55,311 nt of DNA from Pseudanabaena cinerea FACHB-1277 (GTDB lineage Bacteria; Cyanobacteriota; Cyanobacteriia; Pseudanabaenales; Pseudanabaenaceae): NCBI RefSeq assembly GCF_014696345.1, contig NZ_JACJPY010000021.1, forward strand, positions 1 to 55,311, given 5' to 3'. Each line of letters starts with the position of its first letter. The first letter of the stretch is position 1. This document shows positions 33,258 through 41,758 of this stretch, piece by piece. A model generated the notes under the pieces. The model was not told the origin of the DNA and did no database searches. It saw nothing but the letters and a program-made list of their open reading frames with translations. The translations under genes and the position numbers were made by a program.

Positions 33258-33883
33258 AATTCATTCTCCATTGCTAATGCATTGATTGCTGCTGCACAGA
33301 TCGCACTGCCACCGCGCCGCCCGTGAATCGTCAAAAAAGGAATTCCGCGACTATTGGCGGCTAGTTCTGCCTTAGACTCGATCGCCCCAACAAAACCAAC
33401 GGGGAATCCTAGTATAACGGCTGGCTTGGGAAAACCATCATCGAGTAATTCTAGTAACCGAAACAGAGCCGTGGGCGCATTACCGATCGCCACGATGGAA
33501 TTAGTAATATGCGATCGCCATAGTTCCAGCGCTGCCGCCGAGCGCGTATTGCCAATGCTTTGGGCTAGTTCAGGAACGGCAGGATCGTTTAAGGTGCAGA
33601 TTACTTGGTTCTGGGAGGGTAAACGCTTACGGGTGACACCATTCGCCACCATCTGCGCGTCACAGAGAATATTGCCGCCATTTTGCAAAGCTGCACGCCC
33701 AATCTGCACCACATCCTGCGAATAGGCAAGATCTTGGACAATATCGGTCATGCCGCAGGCATGGATCAAACGCACCGCCACCACTTCGAGATCCTGCGGT
33801 AATCTCGAAAAGTCAGCCTCAGCGCGAATTGTGGCAAAGGACTGACGATAGATCTCATTACCATCACGAATGTAATCAAGCAT
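33254..33883 (-). CDS. cobH: Precorrin-8X methylmutase CobH
   Basis: 209 aa. It moves the C11 methyl to C12 to give hydrogenobyrinate. It has RLIHACGMTDIVQDL with the catalytic His, NGGNILCDAQMVANGVT and AIGNAPTALFRLLELLDDG, ending HGRRGGSAICAAAINALA. It overlaps cobG by 8 bp upstream and cobI by 4 bp downstream. Confidence 0.94.
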   Translation of the reverse strand: MLDYIRDGNEIYRQSFATIRAEADFSRLPQDLEVVAVRLIHACGMTDIVQDLAYSQDVVQIGRAALQNGGNILCDAQMVANGVTRKRLPSQNQVICTLNDPAVPELAQSIGNTRSAAALELWRSHITNSIVAIGNAPTALFRLLELLDDGFPKPAVILGFPVGFVGAIESKAELAANSRGIPFLTIHGRRGGSAICAAAINALAMENEL

Positions 33884-35441
33884 GACCGATCGCTCCCTGT
33901 CTCAATTTTCGATTTAATTCTGGTAAATCAGATTGATTCACAAATTCACGAAAGTTCTGATTGGGTTGGCGCTGAGTTTGATAAACATTAATTAGGCGTT
34001 CCATTAACTGCGGCAATTCGCTAGCCATACATTCAGCATATAACTCGCGCCCAAAATGGATTTCGCCATCACCAATATAAATTTTGTAAGTTCGGGAATC
34101 TTGACCCACGATCGCGATGTCGCTGGCATGGTGCTGAGCGCAAGACTTATCGCAACCCGAAAAATGGAAATTAATTGGCTCGTCCAATTGCATACATTTC
34201 TCTAAATGGGAAGCGATCGCCTTAGCATCTGTCTGGGTGTCGGTATGGGCAGATTTGCAGCCTGTGATGCCCGAACAAGCGGCGATCGCAGCATAGGGAT
34301 TTGTTGGCGAAATAGATAATCCTAAGTTCGCGATTAATTCTGTAACTTTGGCAAGATCGGCGATCGTAATATCCGTTAATAAAATATTTTGCCAAGGTGT
34401 CAACCGCAAAGCGCCGCCACCATATTGTTTAGCGAGTTCTGCTAGTCCTCGCAATTGCTGAGCCGTTAATCTTCCCAATGGTACGACTATGCCAATGTAA
34501 GCCAGTCCCGCTTGTTTTTGAGGGTGGATACCGAGATGTTGATAACCTCTTGTCCCCCTCTCCCCTTTTGGGAGAGGGGCTAGGGGTGAGGGTCTTTCTA
34601 TCTGCGATTCAAGGTGTTGATCCCCCCCAGCCCCCCTTGTAAAGGGGGGAGTGGAGATTTCTTCGTCTCCCTTTTTAAGGGGGATTGAGGGGGATTTAGA
34701 GTTTAATTTCTCTGCAACTAGATCAAGATATTTGTCTATGCCCCAATCATTGAGCAGTTCTCTTAATCTGGGAGGACGCGATCGCAGGTTTTTAGAATCT
34801 TGCTCTAGTCTTTGTTCTATTTTCTGTTCTGTATAGTCGCGATAAACTTCTGTTAGGGCGGCGAGAACTGCGATTACTTGGGAGTAGGGGATTAAAATCC
34901 CTATTACTTCAGATCCTAATTGCAAGCTGAAATAAATTTCATCTTTGATTGCTAGGGCTTTAAAGCAAATATCATTGGGGCGATCGCTGATGTTAATTGA
35001 CTCGCCGCCATCAAAACAGACGCTGAATTTATTAGAGAGAATTGCTAATTCTGGATGATTTAATAAATAGAGGTTCCATTGCTTGACTAAGGGAATTGTA
35101 TTGACAAGCGCTTGTGAATCAATCCCTGCGGCGGGACTTGCCATGATGTTCCGTAAACCGTCTGTGTCGGGGCAACTAGAAGCTAATCCATAGTCTTGCA
35201 GATCGAGAAGTGTATTTTCACTGAGGGCAGCGCTGGTGCGGATTTGCAGGTTAGCGCGATTAGTGATTTGGACTTCGCCATAGCCAAATTGATTAGTGCC
35301 AAACTGATTAACAATTTCGCTAATTAGTTGACATTGCGAAGCGGTGATCAATCCCGCAGGTAAACGGATGCGCGAAAGGATGCCATCTTGAGCAGTGGTG
35401 GCATTAAAAAGACTAGGACAAATAGCGGTAGTAGATTGCAA
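33876..35441 (-). CDS. cobG: Precorrin-3B synthase CobG with repeat-derived insertion
   Basis: 521 aa. A ferredoxin-sulfite-reductase-like enzyme that oxidises precorrin-3A. Both reductase halves are present, as are the [4Fe-4S]/sirohaem ligands CSGITGC and SGCDKSC (about residues 395-445). Residues ~248-300 are foreign: SIPLKKGDEEISTPPF, TRGAGGDQH and PSPLAPLPKGERG, the translations of two palindromic repeat families at 34548-34697. The insertion keeps the frame and lies between the two reductase halves, so the enzyme may still work. Confidence 0.85.
   Translation of the reverse strand: MQSTTAICPSLFNATTAQDGILSRIRLPAGLITASQCQLISEIVNQFGTNQFGYGEVQITNRANLQIRTSAALSENTLLDLQDYGLASSCPDTDGLRNIMASPAAGIDSQALVNTIPLVKQWNLYLLNHPELAILSNKFSVCFDGGESINISDRPNDICFKALAIKDEIYFSLQLGSEVIGILIPYSQVIAVLAALTEVYRDYTEQKIEQRLEQDSKNLRSRPPRLRELLNDWGIDKYLDLVAEKLNSKSPSIPLKKGDEEISTPPFTRGAGGDQHLESQIERPSPLAPLPKGERGTRGYQHLGIHPQKQAGLAYIGIVVPLGRLTAQQLRGLAELAKQYGGGALRLTPWQNILLTDITIADLAKVTELIANLGLSISPTNPYAAIAACSGITGCKSAHTDTQTDAKAIASHLEKCMQLDEPINFHFSGCDKSCAQHHASDIAIVGQDSRTYKIYIGDGEIHFGRELYAECMASELPQLMERLINVYQTQRQPNQNFREFVNQSDLPELNRKLRQGAIGHA
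34548..34697 (-). repeat. Two palindromic repeat families inserted in frame within cobG
   Basis: 34551-34596 holds a CCCCTCTCC/GGAGAGGGG palindrome followed by TAGGGGTGAGGG. 34620-34697 holds a CCCCCCTTGTAAAGGGGGG palindrome with a second weak arm pair ending GGGGGATTT. The second family also occurs at 35517-35592 outside the gene, and part of it at 40850-40897; the first also lies at 35645-35668 (half) and 52436-52470 inside leuS. No stop codon is introduced in the cobG frame. Confidence 0.88.
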
Positions 35442-35516
35442 TTGAGGAAATTCCAGAAATAATAATCACATTGGCTACCGTTTACCACAAGTCTCTCTGT
35501 CTTCGTTTCAGGGTTT

Positions 35517-35592
35517 AGATCCCCCTCAATCCCCCTTGTAAAGGGGGAAGAAGAAAATTCTCCCCCCTTTACAAGGGGGGCTGGGGGGGATC
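35517..35592. repeat. Large palindromic repeat between cobW and cobG
   Basis: It begins AGATCCCCCTC and ends GGGGGGGATCT, and contains two CCCCC-TTGTAAA-GGGGG palindromes, one on each side of a short AT centre (AAGAAGAAAATT). The element resembles a small palindromic mobile repeat and could also act as a terminator of cobW. It is the same family as the insertion within cobG. Confidence 0.8.
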
Positions 35593-35670
35593 TTTAACTA
35601 ACGATATAACTAGTAACTTGTGTGTACGCTGTAGCGCAATAGGGAAGGGGGGGGTAGAGGGGTGAGGGAC

Positions 35671-36711
35671 TTACAAACTCAAAGCGGATTCGATTTGGGA
35701 GCGCTCTAAGCTTTGACCGATAAATACAAGACGGGTTTGGCGGACTTCATCCTTTAACCAGAGGCGATCGTAGGAAGTCTCAAGGCGATCGCCGACTCCT
35801 TGCAAGACCATTCGCATCGGCTTGTTGGGGACATTTACAAATCCCTTGATGCGATAGATTTCTTGATCAGCGATCGCCTGTTTGAGTGATGCTAATAATT
35901 GCGAAGGCTCAAAGGATTGCTCGGTAATGACATTAATCGAATTAATATCGTCGTCATGGTCATGCTCTTCTTCGTGATCGTGGTGACTGGGGCGCGAATC
36001 GAGATTGTCCTCAACGGCAGCATTAAAGCCTAACAAAATCTCAGAGCTAATTTTGCCTTGATCGCAGGCGATCGCCTTCACCCCTTGACGCAATTCTTGT
36101 TTGAGCCAAGCATGAACTTTGTTTTGAGCATCAGCATCAATTAAATCAGATTTGGTTAATAGCACCAAATCTGCACAGGCTAACTGATCCTCAAATAGTT
36201 CTTCAATGGGAGTCTCATGATCGAGATTGGGATCTTCTTGACGTTGAGCATTGAGGGCATCAAGATCGCCGACCAATTTGCCATTGGCGATCGCCTCACA
36301 ATCCACAACCGTGATCACGCCATCCACAGTCGCGCCATTGCGAATTTCTTGCCATTTAAAGGCTTGAATCAGTGGTTTAGGCAAGGCTAAACCAGAAGTC
36401 TCGATCAGGATGCAATCGATTTGATCGCGGCGCTTTAGCAATTCCTGCATCGTGGGCAGAAATTCATCCTGCACCGTACAGCAAAGACAGCCATTGGTTA
36501 GCTCGACAATGTTGGGCATAACTTCTACGCCATCTTCATCACAGACTTTGCACGATCGCAACAAATCGCCATCAATGCCAATTTCACCAAATTCATTGAC
36601 CAGTACGGCAATACGTTTGCCTTGATTATTTTGTAACTGTTGCCTAATCAGCGTGGTTTTGCCACTGCCCAAAAAGCCAGTAATCACAGTTACAGGGATT
36701 TTCGCTGCCAT
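35671..36711 (-). CDS. cobW: CobW, G3E-family GTPase for cobalamin synthesis
   Basis: 346 aa. Walker A ITGFLGSGKTTL at residues 10-21, the metal-binding NGCLCC motif (about residue 75), IETSGLALPKPLI and the G4 motif LLTKSDLID. A histidine/aspartate-rich patch (HHDHEEEHDHDDD, about residue 245) and the CobW C-terminal domain follow. CobW-type GTPases deliver Co(II) to the cobalt chelatase. It sits downstream of hupE under the B12 riboswitch. Confidence 0.92.
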   Translation of the reverse strand: MAAKIPVTVITGFLGSGKTTLIRQQLQNNQGKRIAVLVNEFGEIGIDGDLLRSCKVCDEDGVEVMPNIVELTNGCLCCTVQDEFLPTMQELLKRRDQIDCILIETSGLALPKPLIQAFKWQEIRNGATVDGVITVVDCEAIANGKLVGDLDALNAQRQEDPNLDHETPIEELFEDQLACADLVLLTKSDLIDADAQNKVHAWLKQELRQGVKAIACDQGKISSEILLGFNAAVEDNLDSRPSHHDHEEEHDHDDDINSINVITEQSFEPSQLLASLKQAIADQEIYRIKGFVNVPNKPMRMVLQGVGDRLETSYDRLWLKDEVRQTRLVFIGQSLERSQIESALSL

Positions 36712-36797
36712 AATTCTCTCTAAAAAACTTTAAAAACCTACATTATAGAAATTTCACAGTAGGGGCAATTCATGAATTGCTCCTACTATGGGGAAAT

Positions 36798-37505
36798 CTA
36801 GCTTTTAGGTACAGAGAAAATTAGAGCCGAAATATTTGAAGCCAAAAGGCTTGCGCCGATACCGCAAATGACTAAACCAGCCGATCGCAAATTCGGGGCG
36901 ATCGCCAAATCACCACTCAACACCTTTTTGCCAGCAAAAAATGCTGCGCCTGAAATAACCAGTTGAATAATCGTGAATCCTGCCAAGTAAGACCATAGCG
37001 CCACATTTTCTGCGCCAAAAATGGCCTCGCCGTAAGCGTGACCGTGAAATAACCCCGCGATCGCCGCCAAAGCGGTAACTACGAGATAATTGGGGCTGTT
37101 TTTGATGGCTAAGAGAATACCGAAGCCTAATACGGAAGTGGCAACAGCTAATTCAACTAGGGGCAGATCGATACTCATCAAGTGCAAACCTGTACCGATC
37201 GCTGCCGAACCCACAAAGGCGAGAGGTATCCAGAAACCCTGCTTTTTGACAGCCGCAAATAAACCAATGGCAACAATAAAGGCTAAATGATCAAAACCAA
37301 TCACAGGGTGAGCCAAGCCCGACATAAACCCTTCAAAGAAGTTGCTAGGCACTTTGCCGCCTAGAGGATGGTGCGCGGCGGCGGGACTGGCAAATACTAA
37401 AAAGCTAAAAGCAAAAATCCATGCACAGGCGATCGCCAATACCTTGTTCTGCACAGAAGCAAGAACTGACGAACAAAAACCTGATAAACCCTTAGACAAA
37501 TTCAT
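36798..37505 (-). CDS. hupE: HupE/UreJ-family cobalt (or nickel) transporter
   Basis: 235 aa from ATG 37505; the longer frame to 37595 runs through the riboswitch region and is rejected. It has an export-like start (ending SPAAAHHPLGGK) that exposes a metal-binding N-terminal HH motif, then about six further membrane segments. The HupE motifs HPVIGFDHLAFIVAIG and IAGLFHGHAYGEA are intact. A B12 riboswitch directly upstream indicates cobalt as the likely substrate. Confidence 0.9.
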   Translation of the reverse strand: MNLSKGLSGFCSSVLASVQNKVLAIACAWIFAFSFLVFASPAAAHHPLGGKVPSNFFEGFMSGLAHPVIGFDHLAFIVAIGLFAAVKKQGFWIPLAFVGSAAIGTGLHLMSIDLPLVELAVATSVLGFGILLAIKNSPNYLVVTALAAIAGLFHGHAYGEAIFGAENVALWSYLAGFTIIQLVISGAAFFAGKKVLSGDLAIAPNLRSAGLVICGIGASLLASNISALIFSVPKS

Positions 37506-37540
37506 GATCTGTAACTCGCAGATATGGATAAACAAAACAT

Positions 37541-37690
37541 ACAAACCTAGCTCTAGCGGGCATCCTGACTTTAGGACAGCAATTTGGTTTGCCAACGGGA
37601 AAACAAATTGCTATAGCGCCTTTTACAGTTGCGGTACAGCGTTGGACTCTCACCAAACTTTCCCCATTTGCAAAACTAAATAAATCCAAA
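37541..37690 (-). ncRNA. Cobalamin (B12) riboswitch
   Basis: Read on the minus strand, the leader of hupE shows the conserved blocks in order: GGGGAAAG, TTGGTGAGAGTCCAACGCTG, TACCGCAACTGTAA and, after a variable arm, the B12 box AAAGTCAGGATGCCCGCTAG. These are the diagnostic elements of the AdoCbl/MeCbl riboswitch. The ATG lies about 50 nt after the B12 box, so control of translation initiation is plausible. It should shut off hupE, and possibly cobW-cobG-cobH-cobI, when B12 is plentiful. Confidence 0.95.
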
Positions 37691-37799
37691 CAATCTACTT
37701 AATTTCACTTTTCTAACGGCTGTTCCCCGTTAAAACTAGAACGGCTTTACGACTCTACAATAATTTGCTAACTTTAAGAGCAAATGTTACCAGATTTAT

Positions 37800-37902
37800 A
37801 GGCTTGAATTTATCAGGCTTGAATTTATCAGGCTTGCAAATCTTACTCGGACTATAAAACAGTTCATGAAAAATAGTTCATGAAAAATAGTTCATGAAAA
37901 AG
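37800..37902. repeat. Short tandem repeats upstream of the unknown 728-aa gene
   Basis: A 15-bp unit (AGGCTTGAATTTATC) is repeated at 37800-37840. A 14-bp unit (AGTTCATGAAAAAT) is present three times at 37861-37902. They lie between the riboswitch side and the rightward gene, presumably in its promoter or leader. Confidence 0.8.
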
Positions 37903-37955
37903 TGACAACACCATCGACTTCTATTGTGATAGGCTATGGCAGTCTCAAATCGATG

Positions 37956-40142
37956 ATGTCGTGCATGGATTATCTGCCTGAATCCTCAAGCCCTAATAGC
38001 GATATCGCAATACCAGAGGATAACCCTTGCGATCGCTTCACATGGTCTAACTTAGGTTTAGTCTTGAGCATACCTGCATTGTTTGCCTTCGCAGGGTTTG
38101 GACTGGTTTGTTTGTACGATCCCACCGCAATTAGTTGGTTATCCCCTTCAGAATCATCGGTTTATTATACTAACTCCTTTTGGAACCTTCCCAAAAGCTC
38201 AAAGGAGATTCAAGGGGAGCTCGCAAAGGTGCAATTGCAACTAGGCGAAAGCTATGATTTAAAAGCTGGGGAAATTATCTATACAGTTTTAGAGAAGGAA
38301 ACAAAAAATATCAGGGAAATCCGTCTCTACCAAAAAATAGAGGATCGGGGCGAAGAGAAATTACTTTTAGTCAGCACCACAACGATCGCAGGTATTGATG
38401 AATACTTTGTGCGATCGCCTTTACTGAAATATGTCACCTATGACCTTCCCGAACGACTGCAACCCAATCGCAACCGCCTCCCGCTCAAAAAGCTGTCCCT
38501 TTTAGCCAATACCCCCAAGGAATATGGTGGGCTATGGTTTACCACTTCCGCAACAGTCGATGGGATTACCTATGGACAGATCTATCATTTTGTCTCAGGC
38601 AAGCGATCGCAACTCTATGAAATGGAAGCATGGACTAGCCCTGCGGCAGAACTTCCCCAATGGCGCAATGTCTTAGCTTCCTCGAAAAATAAAGCACAGC
38701 AGTTGGTTGTCAATCAAACCCAGTTTGTGGAACCCGCGTTTTTAGTATGGCAACTAGAACCAAGTGCCGCGCAACCGCAAACGATCGCCCCTGCGCCTTG
38801 GCAATTGCGCCAAGTAAATCTCAATGAAGCTAAAAATCAACCGCCCATCTATCGCGAAGCCTTGGTTTTGGCTAGTGCAGGGCTATGGTCGCCTGCCCTC
38901 GTCAAGTTTGATACGCTGCTAACGGATTTGCGATCGCAAGGTAAGGAGATAGCCCCATTTTTGCAAGAACAGTACGATCTAATCGCGCTCCATGCTCAAG
39001 CTACCGTTGCCCAAGCCCAGCAACCAATCAGCAACCTTGGCAAAAAAGCCCTTGTCAATATTGTTGATGGACGTTGGGATGTGGCACTGGCGATCGCTAG
39101 CGACCCCGCATACAAGGGCGAGCAAATTGCCGAAATGTTAGCCAAGTACCATCCTCATATTTGGCAGCGTGTCAATGCCATGCTCACCTTCACAGGCGTA
39201 AAGCAGGAAGTGAAGCTATGGGGTGGCTTAGTGGTTTTGCAAAAACAAGGCTTGCGCCGTGCTGAAACCTGGCTGCGATCGCAAAAAATCGCTGCCAAAG
39301 ACTATGACCCCATCTTGCAAAGATTGGACCTCGCCCCCCTCGGACTTAATCCGCAGCAACTACTGGGTACGGTTAGCCATCTGGGCAGAAACAATGGCAG
39401 CAAAGATTGGTTCTTGCCGCCGTCACCGTTAGAGCCAAATCAGGCATGGTATGAGGTTTCCATCCATTTATTTAAGGACAATCAGCAGTGGCGCAATGCC
39501 CCCATTCCAGAACTGAGCGATCGCTCTTCGCGCTTACTATGGCGTGTCCTTGGGCTAGCCCTCAATAATAACCTTGGGATCATTTTGTACGATGCCTATG
39601 GCAAGGTTCAAACCGCCACCATTACCGCCCAGTCCCTCTGGGTCAGCGATGACGGCGACCTCAGAATTTTGGCATCAGGACAAGATAGTCTAGCCAGTTT
39701 GCTCAATAGCAGCATTATCCCGCCCCTCATCACCAGTGGTGGCGCGTTTAATCCACCTAACGGCCAATCTGTGGCATGGAATAGCCTCACTCCCCAAGTG
39801 ATTGAACGCATTATTCGCAATGCCTATCGCCAGTTGCAGGGCAATGGTCAAGTCTCTGTCAGCATCGAAGAATTTAGTTTATTAGTGCAAGGACAATGGC
39901 GAATCTTGGCGGTGGATCTTGATGGTGTGGGTAAGTCTGAATATTTGCTGCTGCTAGAACGGGAACAGGTGGATCTCGGCGATCGCTACTATCCAATGGC
40001 GATCGCTTTTGCTAGTGACGGCACTCTATTGTTTAGCGATATGAATGGGGGGCGACTTTGGATCGATGTTTTGCCTAGCTCCACGGTCGGGCAGATTCTC
40101 ACCCTCCGCAATGGACGTTATGAAGTTTGGAACTTTCGCTAA
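37956..40142 (+). CDS. Conserved cyanobacterial membrane-anchored protein, unknown function
   Basis: 728 aa from ATG 37956; GTG 37902 and ATG 37953 or 37965 are alternatives. It has a single membrane span at about residues 32-55 (LGLVLSIPALFAFAGFGLVCL). The large remainder is rich in Ala, Leu and Gln. It includes a helical, TPR-like middle (AREALVLASAGLWSPALVKFDTLL, ALVNIVDGRWDVALAIASDP) and a C-terminal part with WRILAVDLDGVGKSEYLLLLERE, reminiscent of an FG-GAP/Asp-box-type strand. I do not recognise the family. The tail may face the lumen or periplasm. Confidence 0.6.
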   Translation: MSCMDYLPESSSPNSDIAIPEDNPCDRFTWSNLGLVLSIPALFAFAGFGLVCLYDPTAISWLSPSESSVYYTNSFWNLPKSSKEIQGELAKVQLQLGESYDLKAGEIIYTVLEKETKNIREIRLYQKIEDRGEEKLLLVSTTTIAGIDEYFVRSPLLKYVTYDLPERLQPNRNRLPLKKLSLLANTPKEYGGLWFTTSATVDGITYGQIYHFVSGKRSQLYEMEAWTSPAAELPQWRNVLASSKNKAQQLVVNQTQFVEPAFLVWQLEPSAAQPQTIAPAPWQLRQVNLNEAKNQPPIYREALVLASAGLWSPALVKFDTLLTDLRSQGKEIAPFLQEQYDLIALHAQATVAQAQQPISNLGKKALVNIVDGRWDVALAIASDPAYKGEQIAEMLAKYHPHIWQRVNAMLTFTGVKQEVKLWGGLVVLQKQGLRRAETWLRSQKIAAKDYDPILQRLDLAPLGLNPQQLLGTVSHLGRNNGSKDWFLPPSPLEPNQAWYEVSIHLFKDNQQWRNAPIPELSDRSSRLLWRVLGLALNNNLGIILYDAYGKVQTATITAQSLWVSDDGDLRILASGQDSLASLLNSSIIPPLITSGGAFNPPNGQSVAWNSLTPQVIERIIRNAYRQLQGNGQVSVSIEEFSLLVQGQWRILAVDLDGVGKSEYLLLLEREQVDLGDRYYPMAIAFASDGTLLFSDMNGGRLWIDVLPSSTVGQILTLRNGRYEVWNFR

Positions 40143-40147
40143 ATCAG

Positions 40148-40160
40148 GGCAAAGCGCTGT
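40148..40160. repeat. Dispersed repeat copy before hisG
   Basis: GGGCAAAGCGCTGTAA, a half copy of the AGCGC-AAA-GCGCT family, lies between the stop of the 728-aa gene and hisG. Confidence 0.55.
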
Positions 40161-40194
40161 AAAATGCTAGGGCAAAATCTCATCACTGCGCTCT

Positions 40195-40815
40195 ATGCTC
40201 ACCTTCGCACTGCCTAAAGGTTCCCTTTTCAAAGACTCGATTCAGCTATTGCAAAAAGCAGGACTAGACTTTAGTGCTTTTCTTGATGAGTCTAACCGTC
40301 AATTGCAAATCACCGATCCCACAGGAACAGCTAAGGCTCTATTGGTTAGGGCGCAGGATGTGCCTGTGTATGTGGAATATGGACAGGCGCAGATGGGTAT
40401 CGTTGGCGAAGATGTATTGCGTGAAAAAACCCCAAAAGTTGCCAAATTAGTTGATCTTGGCTTTGGCGGCTGTCGTATGTCGATCGCCGTTGCCCAAGCC
40501 AGTGGCTACCAATCGCCCCTTGACTTGCCGCCCCATAGCCGCATTGCCTCTAAATATGTCAATTGCGCCCGAACTTACTTTGATAGCATCGATTTACCCG
40601 TAGAAATTATTCCCCTCTATGGTTCTGTAGAATTAGGTCCGATTACAGGCATGGCTGAGGCGATCGTGGATTTGGTTTCCACGGGCAAGACCCTCAAAGA
40701 CAACGGACTCATTGAGATCGAAGTGTTGTATCACAGCACTGCCCGTTTGATCGCTCACCCTCTCAGTTATCGCCTCCACAGCGATCGCTTTGGTCAACTT
40801 ATTCAGCAAATCTAA
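40195..40815 (+). CDS. hisG: ATP phosphoribosyltransferase, short form HisG
   Basis: 206 aa, the short form, which lacks the C-terminal regulatory domain and needs HisZ (not in the window). It catalyses the first step of histidine synthesis. [49 protein letters not shown] and [21 protein letters not shown] are typical. Confidence 0.95.
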   Translation: MLTFALPKGSLFKDSIQLLQKAGLDFSAFLDESNRQLQITDPTGTAKALLVRAQDVPVYVEYGQAQMGIVGEDVLREKTPKVAKLVDLGFGGCRMSIAVAQASGYQSPLDLPPHSRIASKYVNCARTYFDSIDLPVEIIPLYGSVELGPITGMAEAIVDLVSTGKTLKDNGLIEIEVLYHSTARLIAHPLSYRLHSDRFGQLIQQI

Positions 40816-40873
40816 TAGGAGCCTGTTTTAAAAGTTTTGCTCTCCAAAAATCCCCCCCTAAATCCCCCCCTAA

Positions 40874-40900
40874 ATCCCCCTTAAAAAGGGGGATCTTTTT
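40874..40900 (+). terminator. Terminator after hisG, derived from the CCCCC/GGGGG repeat
   Basis: ATCCCCCTT-AAA-AAGGGGGAT followed by CTTTTT. Upstream are two more AAATCCCCCCCT units, so this terminator looks recruited from the palindromic repeat family also inside cobG. Confidence 0.8.
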
Positions 40901-40916
40901 AGGCTTGGCACTGGGA

Positions 40917-41678
40917 TCAACTGCCAGCCTTGATTTGGGCAAGTAGTGCTTCTAAGTCGCTCACATTGGGGACACCTGAGAAAAATACGCCGTTCATCAC
41001 GAAGGAAGGCGTACCGCGCACACCCAAGGATTTGCCTAACTCAAAATCCTTTTTCACCGCCGCCTTTGCCTCGGCACTTTGGCGATCGCGGTTAAATTTA
41101 GGAATATCAAGCTTGAAGTTATTTGCCAACTCTAGGTAAAAATCTTCACCCAAGCGGTTTTGTTGCTCAAACAAAGCATCGTAATATTCCCAAAATTTGC
41201 CCTGCTGCATCGCCGCCCATGAAGCGTAAGCCGCAGGTTGCGCCTGTTGATGAATTTCTGCTAGGGGGAAATGCTTGAATACTAAGGTTACGTCCTTTTG
41301 ATTTTTCGCCATGAATTCTTTGACCACTGCGTGACCCCTAGCGCAAAAAGGACATTCAAAATCAGAAAACTCAGCAAGGATGATTTTTTGGCTGCTTGAG
41401 CCAGTGACGGGGGAATTACGCAGTAGCAGCTTTGGTTCTTGGCGAATTTGCGATAGTACCTGCTCGCGTAACTTTTCCTCTTGCTGTGCCTGCGATCTTT
41501 GGTAGGATTGCACTGAGTCGATGATTACCTGCGGATTTTTGCGGATAATCTCTAAGACTTTGGTTTCAAGTTGAGTATCTGAAAGTTGGGCATTAGCGGA
41601 TTGTCCGAGGGAGGCGCAACTGGTGATCACTAGCAGGAGGGCGGCTAGGGCTGACCAAATAAGAGGTTTGAGACGCAT
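40917..41678 (-). CDS. DsbA-family thiol-disulfide lipoprotein
   Basis: 253 aa. Lipoprotein signal LLVITSCAS (Cys about 21), an N-terminal helical region (residues 35-90), then a DsbA-like thioredoxin domain. The active site is ECPFC in LAEFSDFECPFCARGH, followed by VFKHFPLAEIHQQAQPAA, with cis-Pro RGTPSFVMNGVFFSG. It probably oxidises or isomerises disulfides on the periplasmic or lumenal side. It is divergent from the 5-oxoprolinase gene. Confidence 0.88.
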   Translation of the reverse strand: MRLKPLIWSALAALLLVITSCASLGQSANAQLSDTQLETKVLEIIRKNPQVIIDSVQSYQRSQAQQEEKLREQVLSQIRQEPKLLLRNSPVTGSSSQKIILAEFSDFECPFCARGHAVVKEFMAKNQKDVTLVFKHFPLAEIHQQAQPAAYASWAAMQQGKFWEYYDALFEQQNRLGEDFYLELANNFKLDIPKFNRDRQSAEAKAAVKKDFELGKSLGVRGTPSFVMNGVFFSGVPNVSDLEALLAQIKAGS

Positions 41679-41685
41679 ATTGAGT

Positions 41686-41721
41686 AAGGAAAAAGTAGAA
41701 AGGAAAAAGGAAAAAGTAGAA
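41686..41721. repeat. 36-bp A/G-rich repeat, copy outside the 5-oxoprolinase gene
   Basis: Built from GGAAAAAGTAGAAA units. It is identical over 36 bases to 43667-43702, which lies inside the 5-oxoprolinase reading frame. It lies just upstream of that gene. Confidence 0.9.
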
Positions 41722-41758
41722 TTGAGTGGTTGTCTGGGCTGATGTTTAGAATTTTACA

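Noticed and set aside
36798-37595. Longer 265-aa start for hupE
   Set aside because: The extra 30 residues would be encoded by the B12 riboswitch 3' side; ATG 37505 gives the normal start.
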